Assembly: GCA_029060215.1 (NCBI GenBank)
Contig: JAIDUK010000040.1
Location: 1-63,617, forward strand
Source of the DNA: Alistipes sp.
GTDB taxonomy: Bacteria; Bacteroidota; Bacteroidia; Bacteroidales; Rikenellaceae
Length of the DNA: 63,617 nt
Direction of reading: 5' to 3'
The translations under genes were made by a program, and so were the position numbers. Below are positions 1 through 7,910 of this stretch, piece after piece. The notes beneath the pieces are model-generated. The model was not told the origin of the DNA, made no database searches, and saw only the letters and a program-made list of their open reading frames with translations. Numbering within the stretch: position 1 is the stretch's first letter; every line of letters begins with the position of its first letter.

Positions 1-70
1 CTGCGGCAACGATGTGGTAGAAGGCGTAGCCTTTCTTACCGTGGCGTGCCAGACGAATTTTAACAGCCAT
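1..70 (-). CDS. rpsP: 30S ribosomal protein S16, N-terminal part
   Basis: Only the first 23 codons are in the window; the gene runs off the left edge. The visible N-terminus MAVKIRLARHGKKGYAFYHI matches the start of bacterial S16, an early-assembly protein of the small subunit that binds 16S rRNA. A TAnnTTTG promoter lies about 60 bp upstream of the ATG on the same strand, so the gene probably heads its transcript. The identification is firm because this N-terminus is highly conserved, but nothing can be said about the rest. Confidence 0.9.
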   Translation of the reverse strand, partial: MAVKIRLARHGKKGYAFYHIVAA

Positions 71-130
71 TTGCTATAAAATTTGTTTGATTTGGTTAAT
101 AAACGCTCACCCTTCCGGGTTATCAGCCCG

Positions 131-138
131 CAAATGTA
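131..138 (-). promoter_or_regulatory. Promoter -7 element for rpsP (TACATTTG)
   Basis: On the minus strand this reads TACATTTG, a perfect match to the Bacteroidota -7 consensus TAnnTTTG. It sits about 60 bp upstream of the rpsP ATG, which predicts a leader of roughly 50 nt. No good -33 TTTG is seen at the usual 19-bp spacing. Confidence 0.5.
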
Positions 139-256
139 GACAAAATATTCCGCCCGGCAAAATAAATCGGGTAAAAAAGAGACTGCCGGGCGCCGAATCC
201 GGAGCGGAGGGTAGGATTATGAAAAACTTTTCGTATCTTCGCGCTGCCAAACCGAC

Positions 257-330
257 GGTTCCGTAGCTCAGTTGGATAGAGCAACAGCCTTCTAAGCTGT
301 GGGTCTTGGGTTCGAATCCCAACGGAATCA
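257..330 (+). tRNA. tRNA-Arg (anticodon TCT)
   Basis: A complete cloverleaf can be folded. The acceptor stem GGTTCCG pairs with CGGAATC, with one G-U. The D-arm contains GCTCAGTTGGATAGAGC, the anticodon arm carries CTTCTAA (anticodon TCT), and the T-arm has GGTTCGAATCC; the discriminator base is A. The 3' CCA is not encoded, unlike the tRNA-Ser at the other end of the window. A TATCTTCG sequence at 234-241 resembles a promoter -7 element. The next gene is convergent. Confidence 0.95.
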
Positions 331-336
331 CGGAAA

Positions 337-373
337 CAGCCCGCGATTTACGACAATCGTAAATCGCGGGCTG
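337..373. terminator. 17-bp perfect hairpin between tRNA-Arg and fic
   Basis: Positions 337-353 and 357-373 are perfect inverted repeats of 17 bp with a 3-nt loop. The hairpin lies 6 bp after the tRNA and 16 bp before the convergent fic stop codon, so it can act as a bidirectional terminator. Neither side has a strong T-tract, so termination is inferred from position and stem strength. Confidence 0.6.
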
Positions 374-389
374 TAATGTATGATAAGGT

Positions 390-1517
390 TTACGACAAAA
401 ATAGTTCGGAATAGTTTTTCAGTATGTATTTTTTTCCTCGCTTGCCTTTTGTTATTTCATACAAGATGCCGTTTTCTATCATTACGGCAATAAGATTATA
501 GGCAGATGCGGGGGTAATGTTCAGTAATTTTGAAATTGCAGAAGCATCTATTATGGGATGCTTGTACATTTCCGTAATCAGTTTCATTGCGTTCGCTGAC
601 CTTAATCCCATTTGTTGCACGATCTGTTCGTATTGTTTCTCCAAACAGAGAATTTGATCGAACGTATTCACGCTTTTTTCTGCTGTTTCAATAATGCCGG
701 TCAAAAAGAACGAAATCCAGCTTTCTATGTCATTATTGTCCCGAACATTCATAATGGCAGCATAATAAGCGTTCCGATGCCGTTCAAGATAATCGGATAA
801 ATATAGCACAGGCCGTTTCAATAAACCGATACTTACCAAGTACAGTGTAATGAGCAGTCGTCCGACTCTGCCGTTTCCATCATTGAAAGGATGAATGGTC
901 TCGAATTGGTAATGTATGATAGCAATTTTTATGAGATCGGGCAGCTGAACCTTCGGTTTATGAATAAACATCTCGATATCGGAAATAAGTTCCGCTATTT
1001 CTGTATGAACAGGCGGTACGAATATGGCATCTGAAATGTTGTTCCCGCCTATCCAGTTTTGAGAAGTGCGGAATTCGCCGGGCTGCTTGTGTTCCCCTCG
1101 AACTCCCTTCATCAATATCTGATGCACGTATTTGATCAAGCGAGCGGATAAAGGCAATGTTTGCAATAGCTCTATTGCCTCGTTCATTGCTTGAATATAA
1201 TTATGTACTTCGGTCCAATCGTCGTGTTTGTCCAAAGGCACATATTCTTCGGGCATCAAAGCTTCTTCCATATTGGTTTGCGTCCCTTCTATTCGGGTAG
1301 ATTGGGTCGCTTCTTTCAATATGTGCATTTCAATGAACAGATTGATATTCGGAATATGATTGGAGTACATATCTAATCTGCCAAGCATTCTGTCGGCCTT
1401 ACTTAACAGCACCATGAGGTTCGTGTCTTCAAATTTCCACTCTCTGTTTATTTTATTCGGGTGGAAACTGTTATAAAAGCCTTCGTTGATGCGTTGTCCG
1501 GCTATGAAGCTTTTCAT
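390..1517 (-). CDS. Fic family protein (probable AMPylase) with C-terminal winged helix
   Basis: Fic-domain enzymes usually transfer AMP from ATP to a hydroxyl of a target protein. The core motif HPFNDGNGRVGR is intact. An N-terminal helix carries STRIEG, matching the (S/T)xxxE(G/N) inhibitory motif of self-inhibited class II Fic proteins. About the last 60 residues (ASAISKLLNITPASAYNLIAVM) look like a winged helix that could bind DNA. I chose the start at 1517 (375 aa, MKSFIAG...) because the best promoter (TTTG-N19-TAAATTTG, 1544-1574) lies downstream of the first in-frame ATG at 1562. The gene and its flanks are clearly AT-richer than the neighbours, suggesting transfer. Target and physiological role are unknown. 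Confidence 0.88.
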   Translation of the reverse strand: MKSFIAGQRINEGFYNSFHPNKINREWKFEDTNLMVLLSKADRMLGRLDMYSNHIPNINLFIEMHILKEATQSTRIEGTQTNMEEALMPEEYVPLDKHDDWTEVHNYIQAMNEAIELLQTLPLSARLIKYVHQILMKGVRGEHKQPGEFRTSQNWIGGNNISDAIFVPPVHTEIAELISDIEMFIHKPKVQLPDLIKIAIIHYQFETIHPFNDGNGRVGRLLITLYLVSIGLLKRPVLYLSDYLERHRNAYYAAIMNVRDNNDIESWISFFLTGIIETAEKSVNTFDQILCLEKQYEQIVQQMGLRSANAMKLITEMYKHPIIDASAISKLLNITPASAYNLIAVMIENGILYEITKGKRGKKYILKNYSELFLS

Positions 1518-1543
1518 AAATGAGCTGTTCAAAAAATACATGG

Positions 1544-1610
1544 CAAATTTATAATAAAACATTCCTTATTCAAAATTGTTGCCGTTTTTTTTGAATAAGG
1601 AATTGCTTAT
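1544..1610 (-). promoter_or_regulatory. fic promoter overlapped by inverted-repeat operator
   Basis: On the minus strand TTTG (1571-1574), 19 bp, then TAAATTTG (1544-1551) is an ideal Bacteroidota promoter. A perfect 15-bp inverted repeat (arms 1561-1575 and 1589-1603, half-site ATTCCTTATTCAAAA) covers the -33 box and part of the spacer. A third, weaker half-site containing CTTATT lies at about 1601-1614. This placement fits a repressor site. The obvious candidate regulator is the winged helix of the Fic protein itself (inference). Confidence 0.65.
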
Positions 1611-1742
1611 TATAATTTATGACCGTCGTTTGTAATAGTCCTAATCAGCTTCTATGTGTCAAAAAGTTATGAAAATTTCAGAAAGGATAGCTTGTTTTGA
1701 TGTGCAATTCAACTAAGTAGGATACAGGTATGTTTCCCGGAT

Positions 1743-3473
1743 TTAGCGATAGAACGTCCCTTCCCACGACGCGGTGTTGCCTGCGCCGTCGCGGACGGTG
1801 AGCCGTATGGTGTGGCTGCGGTGCGCAGGCGGGGTGTCGAACGTGTGGCAGAGCCGTCCGGTCATGGGGTAGCGTTCGCAGGGCACCCATTCTCCGTCGA
1901 TATGCAGTGCGTAGGAGGCGATGCCTGAAAAGTTGTCCGTGGCCCGGAACCCGACCGTGGAGCTGTGCGAGAGGTCGGCGCCCCGTTTGAAGTTGGCCGT
2001 GATGCGGGGGGCTGTCATGTCGGCCACCACGAACAGCGGATCGACGGTGTAGACCGATGCCGTCACCGTACCGTCCTTGCAGGAGCCGCCCGCGTAGGCC
2101 GCCTTGCCTTGGGCCGTGCGGCGCGCAAGCACCGCATGGGGCTGCATCCGGGCAGGGATTTCGGCCCGGATCGAAACGCTCATCGTCTTCCGCAGCGGGG
2201 TGGCCGGGGGCAGAATCCGGTAGGCGGGCGACAGGGCCACCAGCCCCGTATCCACCCGCGGGGCCGCCACCTGTTCGGGGCGGCAGGCGAGGGTTTCGTG
2301 CAGCGCGCCTGCCGGAATCCGGGCTGTCATCTTCTCGTCGCAGGCAAGGGTCGCGGCCTGCCCCGGCCGGATGATCCGGGCCAGCGTGTCCGGCGCCGCA
2401 TGGAATTCGTCGGCGCGGCCGCGGATGTCGAATTCGATCTGCGAGCGGTTGCCGCTGTCGTCTTCGGCTTCGATGCGGATGCGGCGCGTCTGCCCGGGGG
2501 CCGTGCGGACCACTCCGCGGTCGGTCATCGCCGTGTAGAAGTCGTCGGGGGCCGTCTCCGTCTGCGCCAGCCGGAAGGCTTCGTTGCGCGTGGCGAGTTG
2601 AAGCGGGTAGTAGCTCACCGCGTCGCAGTAGCGCGACTGGTCGAACGTGAAGCCGTCCATCCGGTATTCGTAGTAGCGTTCGCCGTCGATCCACGCCGTC
2701 ACGCGCCACAGCCCGAAACGGTTGTGCACACCGTTGCGGCGGTCGGTCGCTTCGACTACGAAGTAGCCTTTGCGGCCCGTGCCGACGGGTTCTTCGCGGG
2801 TCAGCCGGTACACTCCTTCGTGGCTCCGTACGGCCGTGTAGCTTTCCGGGCTGCGCCGGACGCACAGTCCGCCCGGCAGCGAATCGATTTCGATGTAGTG
2901 GATCTTGGCTATGCGCGGCGGCAGCGAGTCGACCGGACGGATGATCCCCTCGCGCACCACGTTGTGGAGCCGTTGCGTGCGCGTGTCGCGGATCTCGAAA
3001 TGCAGATGGGGCCCCGACGAGGAGCCGCTGTTGCCCGAGTAGCCGATCACCTCGCCCTGCCGCACGGGCCATTTGCTGTGGCCGAAGAAGAGGTTGAGGC
3101 TGTTTTTGCCTTGTGCGCGGCGCTCCTGCGCAAGGAGTTGTTCGATGTCTTCGCGGAAGCGTTGCAGATGGCCGTAGACGGCGGTCGTGCCGTTGTGCAG
3201 CGTCACATAGATGGCTCTCCCGTAGCCGCCCGGGGCTACCGAGATGCGCGACACATAGCCGTCGGCTACGGCCACCAGTTCCTTGCCTTCGACACCGCCC
3301 GTGCGGATGTCGGCTCCGGCATGGAAGTGTCCGGGGCGCATTTCGCCGAAGTTCGCCGAGCAGCTTCCGTCGACGTCGCGGATGGGGTAGATGTAGTCGG
3401 CCGGGTCGAGCGTCTGCGCCCGCAGACCGGTCCAGATCGCCGCAGCGAGCAGTGTGGTCAGAATTCGTCGCAT
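1743..3473 (-). CDS. M23 family peptidase with large C-terminal region
   Basis: The product is 576 aa with an N-terminal signal peptide (MRRILTTLLAAAIWTGLRAQ). An M23/LytM domain spans about residues 30-165. Zinc ligands are visible as H51...D55 (HAGAD) and H156/H158 (HLHFE), so it is likely an active peptidoglycan endopeptidase in the periplasm. The 400-residue remainder looks beta-rich and resembles the Ig-like regions that follow M23 domains in Bacteroidales; its role is unknown. The ATG overlaps the end of recX by 16 bp, and this is the last gene of the lptB operon. The neighbouring LPS export gene gives an envelope-biogenesis theme. Confidence 0.85.
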   Translation of the reverse strand: MRRILTTLLAAAIWTGLRAQTLDPADYIYPIRDVDGSCSANFGEMRPGHFHAGADIRTGGVEGKELVAVADGYVSRISVAPGGYGRAIYVTLHNGTTAVYGHLQRFREDIEQLLAQERRAQGKNSLNLFFGHSKWPVRQGEVIGYSGNSGSSSGPHLHFEIRDTRTQRLHNVVREGIIRPVDSLPPRIAKIHYIEIDSLPGGLCVRRSPESYTAVRSHEGVYRLTREEPVGTGRKGYFVVEATDRRNGVHNRFGLWRVTAWIDGERYYEYRMDGFTFDQSRYCDAVSYYPLQLATRNEAFRLAQTETAPDDFYTAMTDRGVVRTAPGQTRRIRIEAEDDSGNRSQIEFDIRGRADEFHAAPDTLARIIRPGQAATLACDEKMTARIPAGALHETLACRPEQVAAPRVDTGLVALSPAYRILPPATPLRKTMSVSIRAEIPARMQPHAVLARRTAQGKAAYAGGSCKDGTVTASVYTVDPLFVVADMTAPRITANFKRGADLSHSSTVGFRATDNFSGIASYALHIDGEWVPCERYPMTGRLCHTFDTPPAHRSHTIRLTVRDGAGNTASWEGTFYR

Positions 3474-3982
3474 GGTTCCGTGTCGGCCGCCAGCGAGGCG
3501 GCCGTTTCATGTACGGTTTCGTAGTCGTATCCGAGTGAGAGACCGTAGCGTATAAGTTTGGTTTTCAGTTCGTATTGCGTGGCGTAGCGCGTTTGCCGCA
3601 GTTTGCGTAGGAGCTGCGTGCGCAGCCGTTCTTCCATCCCCGTGCGGTCGGCGCCGCCGAGTGCTTCGTCGATCGTCGCGCGGGCGATGCCCTTGCGTTG
3701 CAGGGCCGCTCGGATCTTGTATTCGCCCCAGCCGCTCAGCCGCATCTTTTCGCGGACGAATGCGCCCGCATAGCGTGCGTCGTCGATGAAGCGTTCGCTC
3801 GTCAGCCGGGCCACTATTTGCTCCGCTTCGCCCTCGTTCACGCCCCAGCCGCGCAGCAGCCGGCGGGCGTCGCCCTCCGATTTCTCGGCCCGGGCGCAAA
3901 GCCGCATCAGCGCGGCCAGCGCTTGTTCGGGCGTCTTGGTGCGGCGGGCCGCCGGGTCTTTTTTCAGCTTAGGCGAGCGCAT
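3458..3982 (-). CDS. recX: Regulatory protein RecX
   Basis: The 174-residue product has the all-helical RecX three-helix repeats (LRGWGVNEGEAEQIVARL, ERFIDDARYAGAFVREK, GWGEYKIRAALQRKGI). RecX modulates RecA filaments. Length fits the family. The ATG lies inside the last codons of prmC (19-bp overlap) and the stop overlaps the M23 gene, so translation is coupled. recA itself is not in the window. The start MRSPKLKK was chosen because upstream codons of the open frame are antisense-like low-quality sequence. Confidence 0.88.
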   Translation of the reverse strand: MRSPKLKKDPAARRTKTPEQALAALMRLCARAEKSEGDARRLLRGWGVNEGEAEQIVARLTSERFIDDARYAGAFVREKMRLSGWGEYKIRAALQRKGIARATIDEALGGADRTGMEERLRTQLLRKLRQTRYATQYELKTKLIRYGLSLGYDYETVHETAASLAADTEPCDEF

Positions 3983-4806
3983 AGCATGCGGGGTTTTCCG
4001 TTCATGTCCGGGCGGGTGACGATCGCTTCGTAGCCTTCGGCCGCAAGCAGCCGTTCCAGCGCTTCGGCCGCCGTGTGGTAGATCTCGAAATAGAGTTTTC
4101 CGCCCGGGCGCAGCATCCGGTGTCCGGCCCGGGCGATGGCCCGGTAGAAGCGCAGCGGGTCGTCGTCGGGGACGAAAAGGGCTTCCGCGGGTTCGTGGTC
4201 GCGGACATTGGGGTGCATCTGCGCGCGGTCGCTCTGCGGTACGTAGGGCGGGTTGGAGACGAGCACGTCGAAACGTTCGGGGAAGCGGTCGGCCAGCCCG
4301 TTCAGCGCGTCGGCTTGCCGCAGGGTCACGGAAGCTCCGAGCCTTCGGCAGTTCTCGGCCGCCGCCGCCAGCGCCGTTTCCGACAGGTCGGCTCCGAACA
4401 GCTCGGCTTCGGGCAGTTCCAGCGCCAGCGTCGCCGCTATGCAGCCGCTTCCGGTGCCGATGTCCGCTATCCGGCGGGCTTCTTTTTCGTCGGCGATGAT
4501 CCATGCCGCGAGTTCTTCGGTCTCGGGGCGCGGAATCAGCACTCCCGGGCCCACCGCGAAGCGGCGGCCGAAAAATTCGGCGATACCTGTTATATATTGT
4601 ACGGGTTCTCCGGCCGCCAGCCGGGCGGTCGTTTCTTCCAGCCCTGCGATTTCGAGCGGGGCTCCGGGGTCGGTCAGCAAGGCGGCCATCGGGAGCTGCG
4701 CCAGTTCCGATACGCACAACAGGGCAATGCTGCGGGCTTCGCGCGGGTCGTAGAGCTGCGCCAGCGCCGCGGCCATGCGGTCGAGTATGTCGCGTCGCGT
4801 CGTCAT
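3964..4806 (-). CDS. prmC: Peptide chain release factor N5-glutamine methyltransferase
   Basis: PrmC methylates the Gln of the GGQ motif in release factors RF1 and RF2. In the 280-residue product an N-terminal helical domain is followed by a Rossmann methyltransferase. It shows the SAM motif IADIGTGSGCIA and the catalytic NPPY (residues 185-188). The start at 4806 gives an ATGA overlap with the aroC stop. The context inside a shikimate/LPS operon is typical genome packing rather than a functional link. Confidence 0.93.
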   Translation of the reverse strand: MTTRRDILDRMAAALAQLYDPREARSIALLCVSELAQLPMAALLTDPGAPLEIAGLEETTARLAAGEPVQYITGIAEFFGRRFAVGPGVLIPRPETEELAAWIIADEKEARRIADIGTGSGCIAATLALELPEAELFGADLSETALAAAAENCRRLGASVTLRQADALNGLADRFPERFDVLVSNPPYVPQSDRAQMHPNVRDHEPAEALFVPDDDPLRFYRAIARAGHRMLRPGGKLYFEIYHTAAEALERLLAAEGYEAIVTRPDMNGKPRMLCARLS

Positions 4807-5783
4807 GGCCGTCGCAAGTCTGCCAGCGTGATGGCGACGGCCGCTTCTACGGCTGCGGCACCGCGCAGGGCGATGCACGTGTCGTGGCGTCCGCCGATGA
4901 CGAGCGGTTCCTGCCGCCCCGTCGTGCGGTTGTAGGTCGTTTGTTCGCGGGCGATGCTCGCCGTGGGTTTGAACGCCGCGCGGACTACCAGTTCGTTGCC
5001 GTTGGTCAGCCCGCCCACGATTCCCCCGGCATGGTTGGTCGCCGTGCGGCCCGCCGCGTCGAGGATCGGGTCGTTGTGTTCCGAGCCCCGCATCCGGGCT
5101 GCGGCGAATCCGCTTCCGAATTCTACCCCCTTGACCCCCGGGATGGCAAAGAGCAGATGGGCCGCGAGGCTTTCGACCGTGTCGAAGAAGGGTTCGCCCC
5201 AGCCCGCGGGTATTCCGCCGACGCGGCATTCCACCGTGGCGCCCACCGAATCGCCGTCGGCCGCCGTTGCGCGCAGGATTTCGTCGAAGCGGTCCGGGTC
5301 GGTGCAGCCGCCGATGCCGACTATCTGCGTGGCGAAGCGCACCGTCGCGGGCAGCAGTTTTTTCGCCACCGTGCCCGCCGCTACCAGCGCCAGCGTCAGC
5401 CGCCCCGAGAAGTGGCCCCCGCCGCGCGGGTCGTTGTGTCCGCCGGAGCGTTCCCATGCCACGCGGTCGGCGTGCGAGGGGCGGTCGTGGCCCGCAAGGG
5501 CGGTGTATTCTTCCGGATGCGTGTCGCCGTTGGCGAATACGATGGTCAGCGGGGCGCCGGTCGTATATCCTCGGTAAGTGCCCGACACGATCTGCGGTTC
5601 GTCTTTTTCCCGGCGCGGGGTGGCTCCCCCGGTGCCCGACGAGCGCCGCCGGGCCAGATCGCTTTCGAAATCGGCTTCGGCAAGGGCCGTTCCGGCCGGA
5701 ACGCCGTCGATCGTGACGCCGATCTGCGGACCGTGCGATTCGCCCCAGAGGGTCAGCCGGAATTGCGTGCCGAAGCGGTTCAT
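4803..5783 (-). CDS. aroC: Chorismate synthase
   Basis: The enzyme eliminates phosphate from EPSP to give chorismate, the branch point to aromatic amino acids, using reduced FMN. The N-terminus has the family signature LTLWGESHGPQIGVTIDG, followed by RRRSSGTGGATPRREKDEP and the HADRVAWERSGGHNDPRGGGHFSGR stretch in the middle. At 326 aa it is a little shorter than the usual 350-360. It starts in an ATGA overlap with the aroA stop, so the last two shikimate steps are translationally coupled. Confidence 0.95.
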   Translation of the reverse strand: MNRFGTQFRLTLWGESHGPQIGVTIDGVPAGTALAEADFESDLARRRSSGTGGATPRREKDEPQIVSGTYRGYTTGAPLTIVFANGDTHPEEYTALAGHDRPSHADRVAWERSGGHNDPRGGGHFSGRLTLALVAAGTVAKKLLPATVRFATQIVGIGGCTDPDRFDEILRATAADGDSVGATVECRVGGIPAGWGEPFFDTVESLAAHLLFAIPGVKGVEFGSGFAAARMRGSEHNDPILDAAGRTATNHAGGIVGGLTNGNELVVRAAFKPTASIAREQTTYNRTTGRQEPLVIGGRHDTCIALRGAAAVEAAVAITLADLRRP

Positions 5784-7024
5784 GCGCCGAGTTTTTGCAG
5801 GTCGTCGAAAAATCCGGGGTAGCTCTTGGCCACGCATTCCGCGCCCGTGACGGTCACCGGGCCCGAAGCCCGCAGGGCCGCCACCGCCAGCGACATGGCC
5901 ATGCGGTGGTCGCCGTGGCTGTCGACAGTGGCCGGGCGGATTTCGCCGCCGCGGATGCGCATCGTGTCTTCTTCCGAGAGGTCTATTTCGATGCCCAGTT
6001 TGCCGTATTCTTCGCGGATGGCTGCGGCGCGGTCGCACTCCTTGTGTTCGAGGCGCGAGGTGCCGCGGATGACGCTCACCCCGTCGGCTGCGGCGGCCAG
6101 TGCGGCCAGCGCCGGGAAGAGGTCGGGGCAGTGCGTGGCGTCGAACTCGAATCCGCGCAGCGGGCGGCGGGCCGCCGTGATCGAGTGCGGTTCGTCGATG
6201 ACGGCCGCACCCGCGTGTACGAGCGCTTCGCAGATGGCCGTGTCGGCCTGCTTGGAGAGCATCGATACGTTGCGTACGGTCACTTCGCCCGCTGTGGCTC
6301 CCGCCGCCAAGAGCATGGCTGCGGCGCTCCAGTCGCCCTCGATGGCGAAGTCGGTGGCGCGGTAGCGTTGGTTGCCCGGGATGTAGAATTCGCGGTAGTC
6401 GTTGTGGCAGATCTCCACGCCGAAACGTGCGGCCGTGTCTATGGTCATGTCCAGATAGGGGACCGACACCGCTTTTCTTATGTGGAGGGTCGTGTCTTCT
6501 CCGGCCAGCGGCAGGGCCAGCAGCAGCCCCGTGACGAATTGCGACGATACCGAAGCGTCGACTTCCGCCGTGCCGCCGCGCAGGGGGCCGCATACTTCTA
6601 TCGGCAGGAATCCGTTGCGGCTCTCGGCCCGGGCCCCCAGCTGGCGGAGCGGTCCGATTATCATCTCCATCGGGCGGCTCAGCAGCGATTTCTCGCCCTC
6701 GATGCGGACGGGAGTGCCGCAGAGCGCGGCTATGGGGGTGAAAAGGCGGGTCGCCAAGCCCGATTCGCCGGTGTGCAGCAGGCCGCCGCGGGGGCGCAGA
6801 CCGCCGCGCACGATGAGCGTATGTTCGTCGATGGCTTGCGTTTCGGCGCCGAGCGTCTCGATGCAGCGCAGGGCCGACCGCGTGTCGTCGCAGTATTCGA
6901 CGTTGTGCAGCACGGTCCGTTCTTCGGCGAGCAGCGCGGCCGCCAAGGCGCGCTGGGCATAGCTTTTCGAGCAGGGGGGCGTCAGCGCGCCTGCGACGGC
7001 CCCCGGAGGTATGGTAATGTTCAT
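5780..7024 (-). CDS. aroA: 3-phosphoshikimate 1-carboxyvinyltransferase (EPSP synthase)
   Basis: The 414-residue enzyme condenses shikimate 3-phosphate with PEP, the sixth shikimate step. The substrate-binding CSKSYAQR near the N-terminus and [15 protein letters not shown] are visible. The C-terminal half contains [19 protein letters not shown] and the [13 protein letters not shown] motif typical of the family. The start codon overlaps the lptB stop (ATGA). aroC follows with the same overlap, so EPSP passes from one product to the next gene's product. Confidence 0.95.
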   Translation of the reverse strand: MNITIPPGAVAGALTPPCSKSYAQRALAAALLAEERTVLHNVEYCDDTRSALRCIETLGAETQAIDEHTLIVRGGLRPRGGLLHTGESGLATRLFTPIAALCGTPVRIEGEKSLLSRPMEMIIGPLRQLGARAESRNGFLPIEVCGPLRGGTAEVDASVSSQFVTGLLLALPLAGEDTTLHIRKAVSVPYLDMTIDTAARFGVEICHNDYREFYIPGNQRYRATDFAIEGDWSAAAMLLAAGATAGEVTVRNVSMLSKQADTAICEALVHAGAAVIDEPHSITAARRPLRGFEFDATHCPDLFPALAALAAAADGVSVIRGTSRLEHKECDRAAAIREEYGKLGIEIDLSEEDTMRIRGGEIRPATVDSHGDHRMAMSLAVAALRASGPVTVTGAECVAKSYPGFFDDLQKLGA

Positions 7025-7809
7025 TGCTCCCGTCCTCCGCGGTTTTTCATCTCCTGCGTGAGCTGGTGGCTGCGTTTGAGCTCGAAGTTCTGGCCTAAGT
7101 AGACCTTGCGGACCATCGGGTCGGCGGCCAGTTCCTCGGCCGAACCGGTCTTCAGGATCTTGCCTTCGTAGAGCAGGTAGGTGCGGTCGGTGATGGCTAG
7201 CGTCTCGTCCACGTTGTGGTCGGTGATGATGACCCCGATGTTCTTGTGCTTGAGCGTCGCCACGATCGACTGGATGTCTTCCACCGCAATGGGGTCCACG
7301 CCCGCGAAAGGTTCGTCCAGCAGGATGAACGCCGGGTTGATCGCCACGGCCCGGGCGATTTCGGTGCGGCGGCGTTCGCCGCCCGAGAGCTGGATGCCCA
7401 GACTTTTGCGGACTTTTTGCAGGCGGAACTCTTCGATGAGCGCTTCCACCCGTTCGTTCTGGTATTCCTTGCTGTAGTCGGTCATCTCCAGCACCGCGCG
7501 GATGTTCTGCTCGACGGTCAGACGGCGGAATACCGAGGCTTCCTGCGCCAGATAGCCCACGCCCAGCTGGGCGCGGCGGTAGACCGGCAGCGACGTCAGC
7601 TCGCTCACCTGCTGCTCGTCGTTCTCCAGAAAGATGCGCCCTTCGTTGGGCTTGATCAGCCCCACGATCATGTAGAAGGTCGTGGTCTTGCCCGCCCCGT
7701 TGGGCCCCAGCAGACCTACGATCTCGCCTTGGTTGACGTCGATCGAGACATGGTTGACCACGGTGCGCGACTTGTATTTCTTCACGAGTTCGCTGGTGTA
7801 AAGACGCAT
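7021..7809 (-). CDS. lptB: LPS export ABC transporter ATP-binding protein
   Basis: LptB powers extraction of lipopolysaccharide from the inner membrane with LptFG and passes it to the Lpt bridge. The 262-residue protein has Walker A GPNGAGKT (35-42), signature LSGGERRR (141-148) and Walker B FILLDEP (161-167). The C-terminal tail [10 protein letters not shown] is the usual LptB extension. I start at MRLYTSEL (7809); the 34 upstream codons are AT-rich leader. A TAACTTTG -7 element lies about 27 bp upstream. It is the first gene of the operon running to 1743. Confidence 0.92.
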   Translation of the reverse strand: MRLYTSELVKKYKSRTVVNHVSIDVNQGEIVGLLGPNGAGKTTTFYMIVGLIKPNEGRIFLENDEQQVSELTSLPVYRRAQLGVGYLAQEASVFRRLTVEQNIRAVLEMTDYSKEYQNERVEALIEEFRLQKVRKSLGIQLSGGERRRTEIARAVAINPAFILLDEPFAGVDPIAVEDIQSIVATLKHKNIGVIITDHNVDETLAITDRTYLLYEGKILKTGSAEELAADPMVRKVYLGQNFELKRSHQLTQEMKNRGGREQ

Positions 7810-7835
7810 AGGCAGCTTGCGGATAAAATTTTTTA

Positions 7836-7843
7836 CAAAGTTA
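7836..7843 (-). promoter_or_regulatory. Promoter -7 element for the lptB operon (TAACTTTG)
   Basis: The minus strand reads TAACTTTG, a perfect TAnnTTTG match 27 bp before the lptB ATG, inside the AT-rich divergent gap with recQ. No convincing -33 TTTG at 19 bp is seen. On the other strand TATCTTTA (7866-7873), one mismatch from consensus, is the likely recQ promoter. Confidence 0.5.
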
Positions 7844-7910
7844 TGATTTTTTCCCAAAAAATTTTTATCTTTACATTGGATTTTCGATTTTAACGTATAC
7901 TGACGGCTCA

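Noticed and set aside
1678..3510. A 610-codon frame overlapping the M23 gene on the same strand
   Set aside because: Arg/Pro/His-rich product with no signal peptide or motif; the other frame has the signal peptide and zinc motifs.
3458..4717. 419-codon frame including recX
   Set aside because: Only the last 174 codons are RecX; the upstream part is Arg/Gly-rich out-of-frame reading of prmC.
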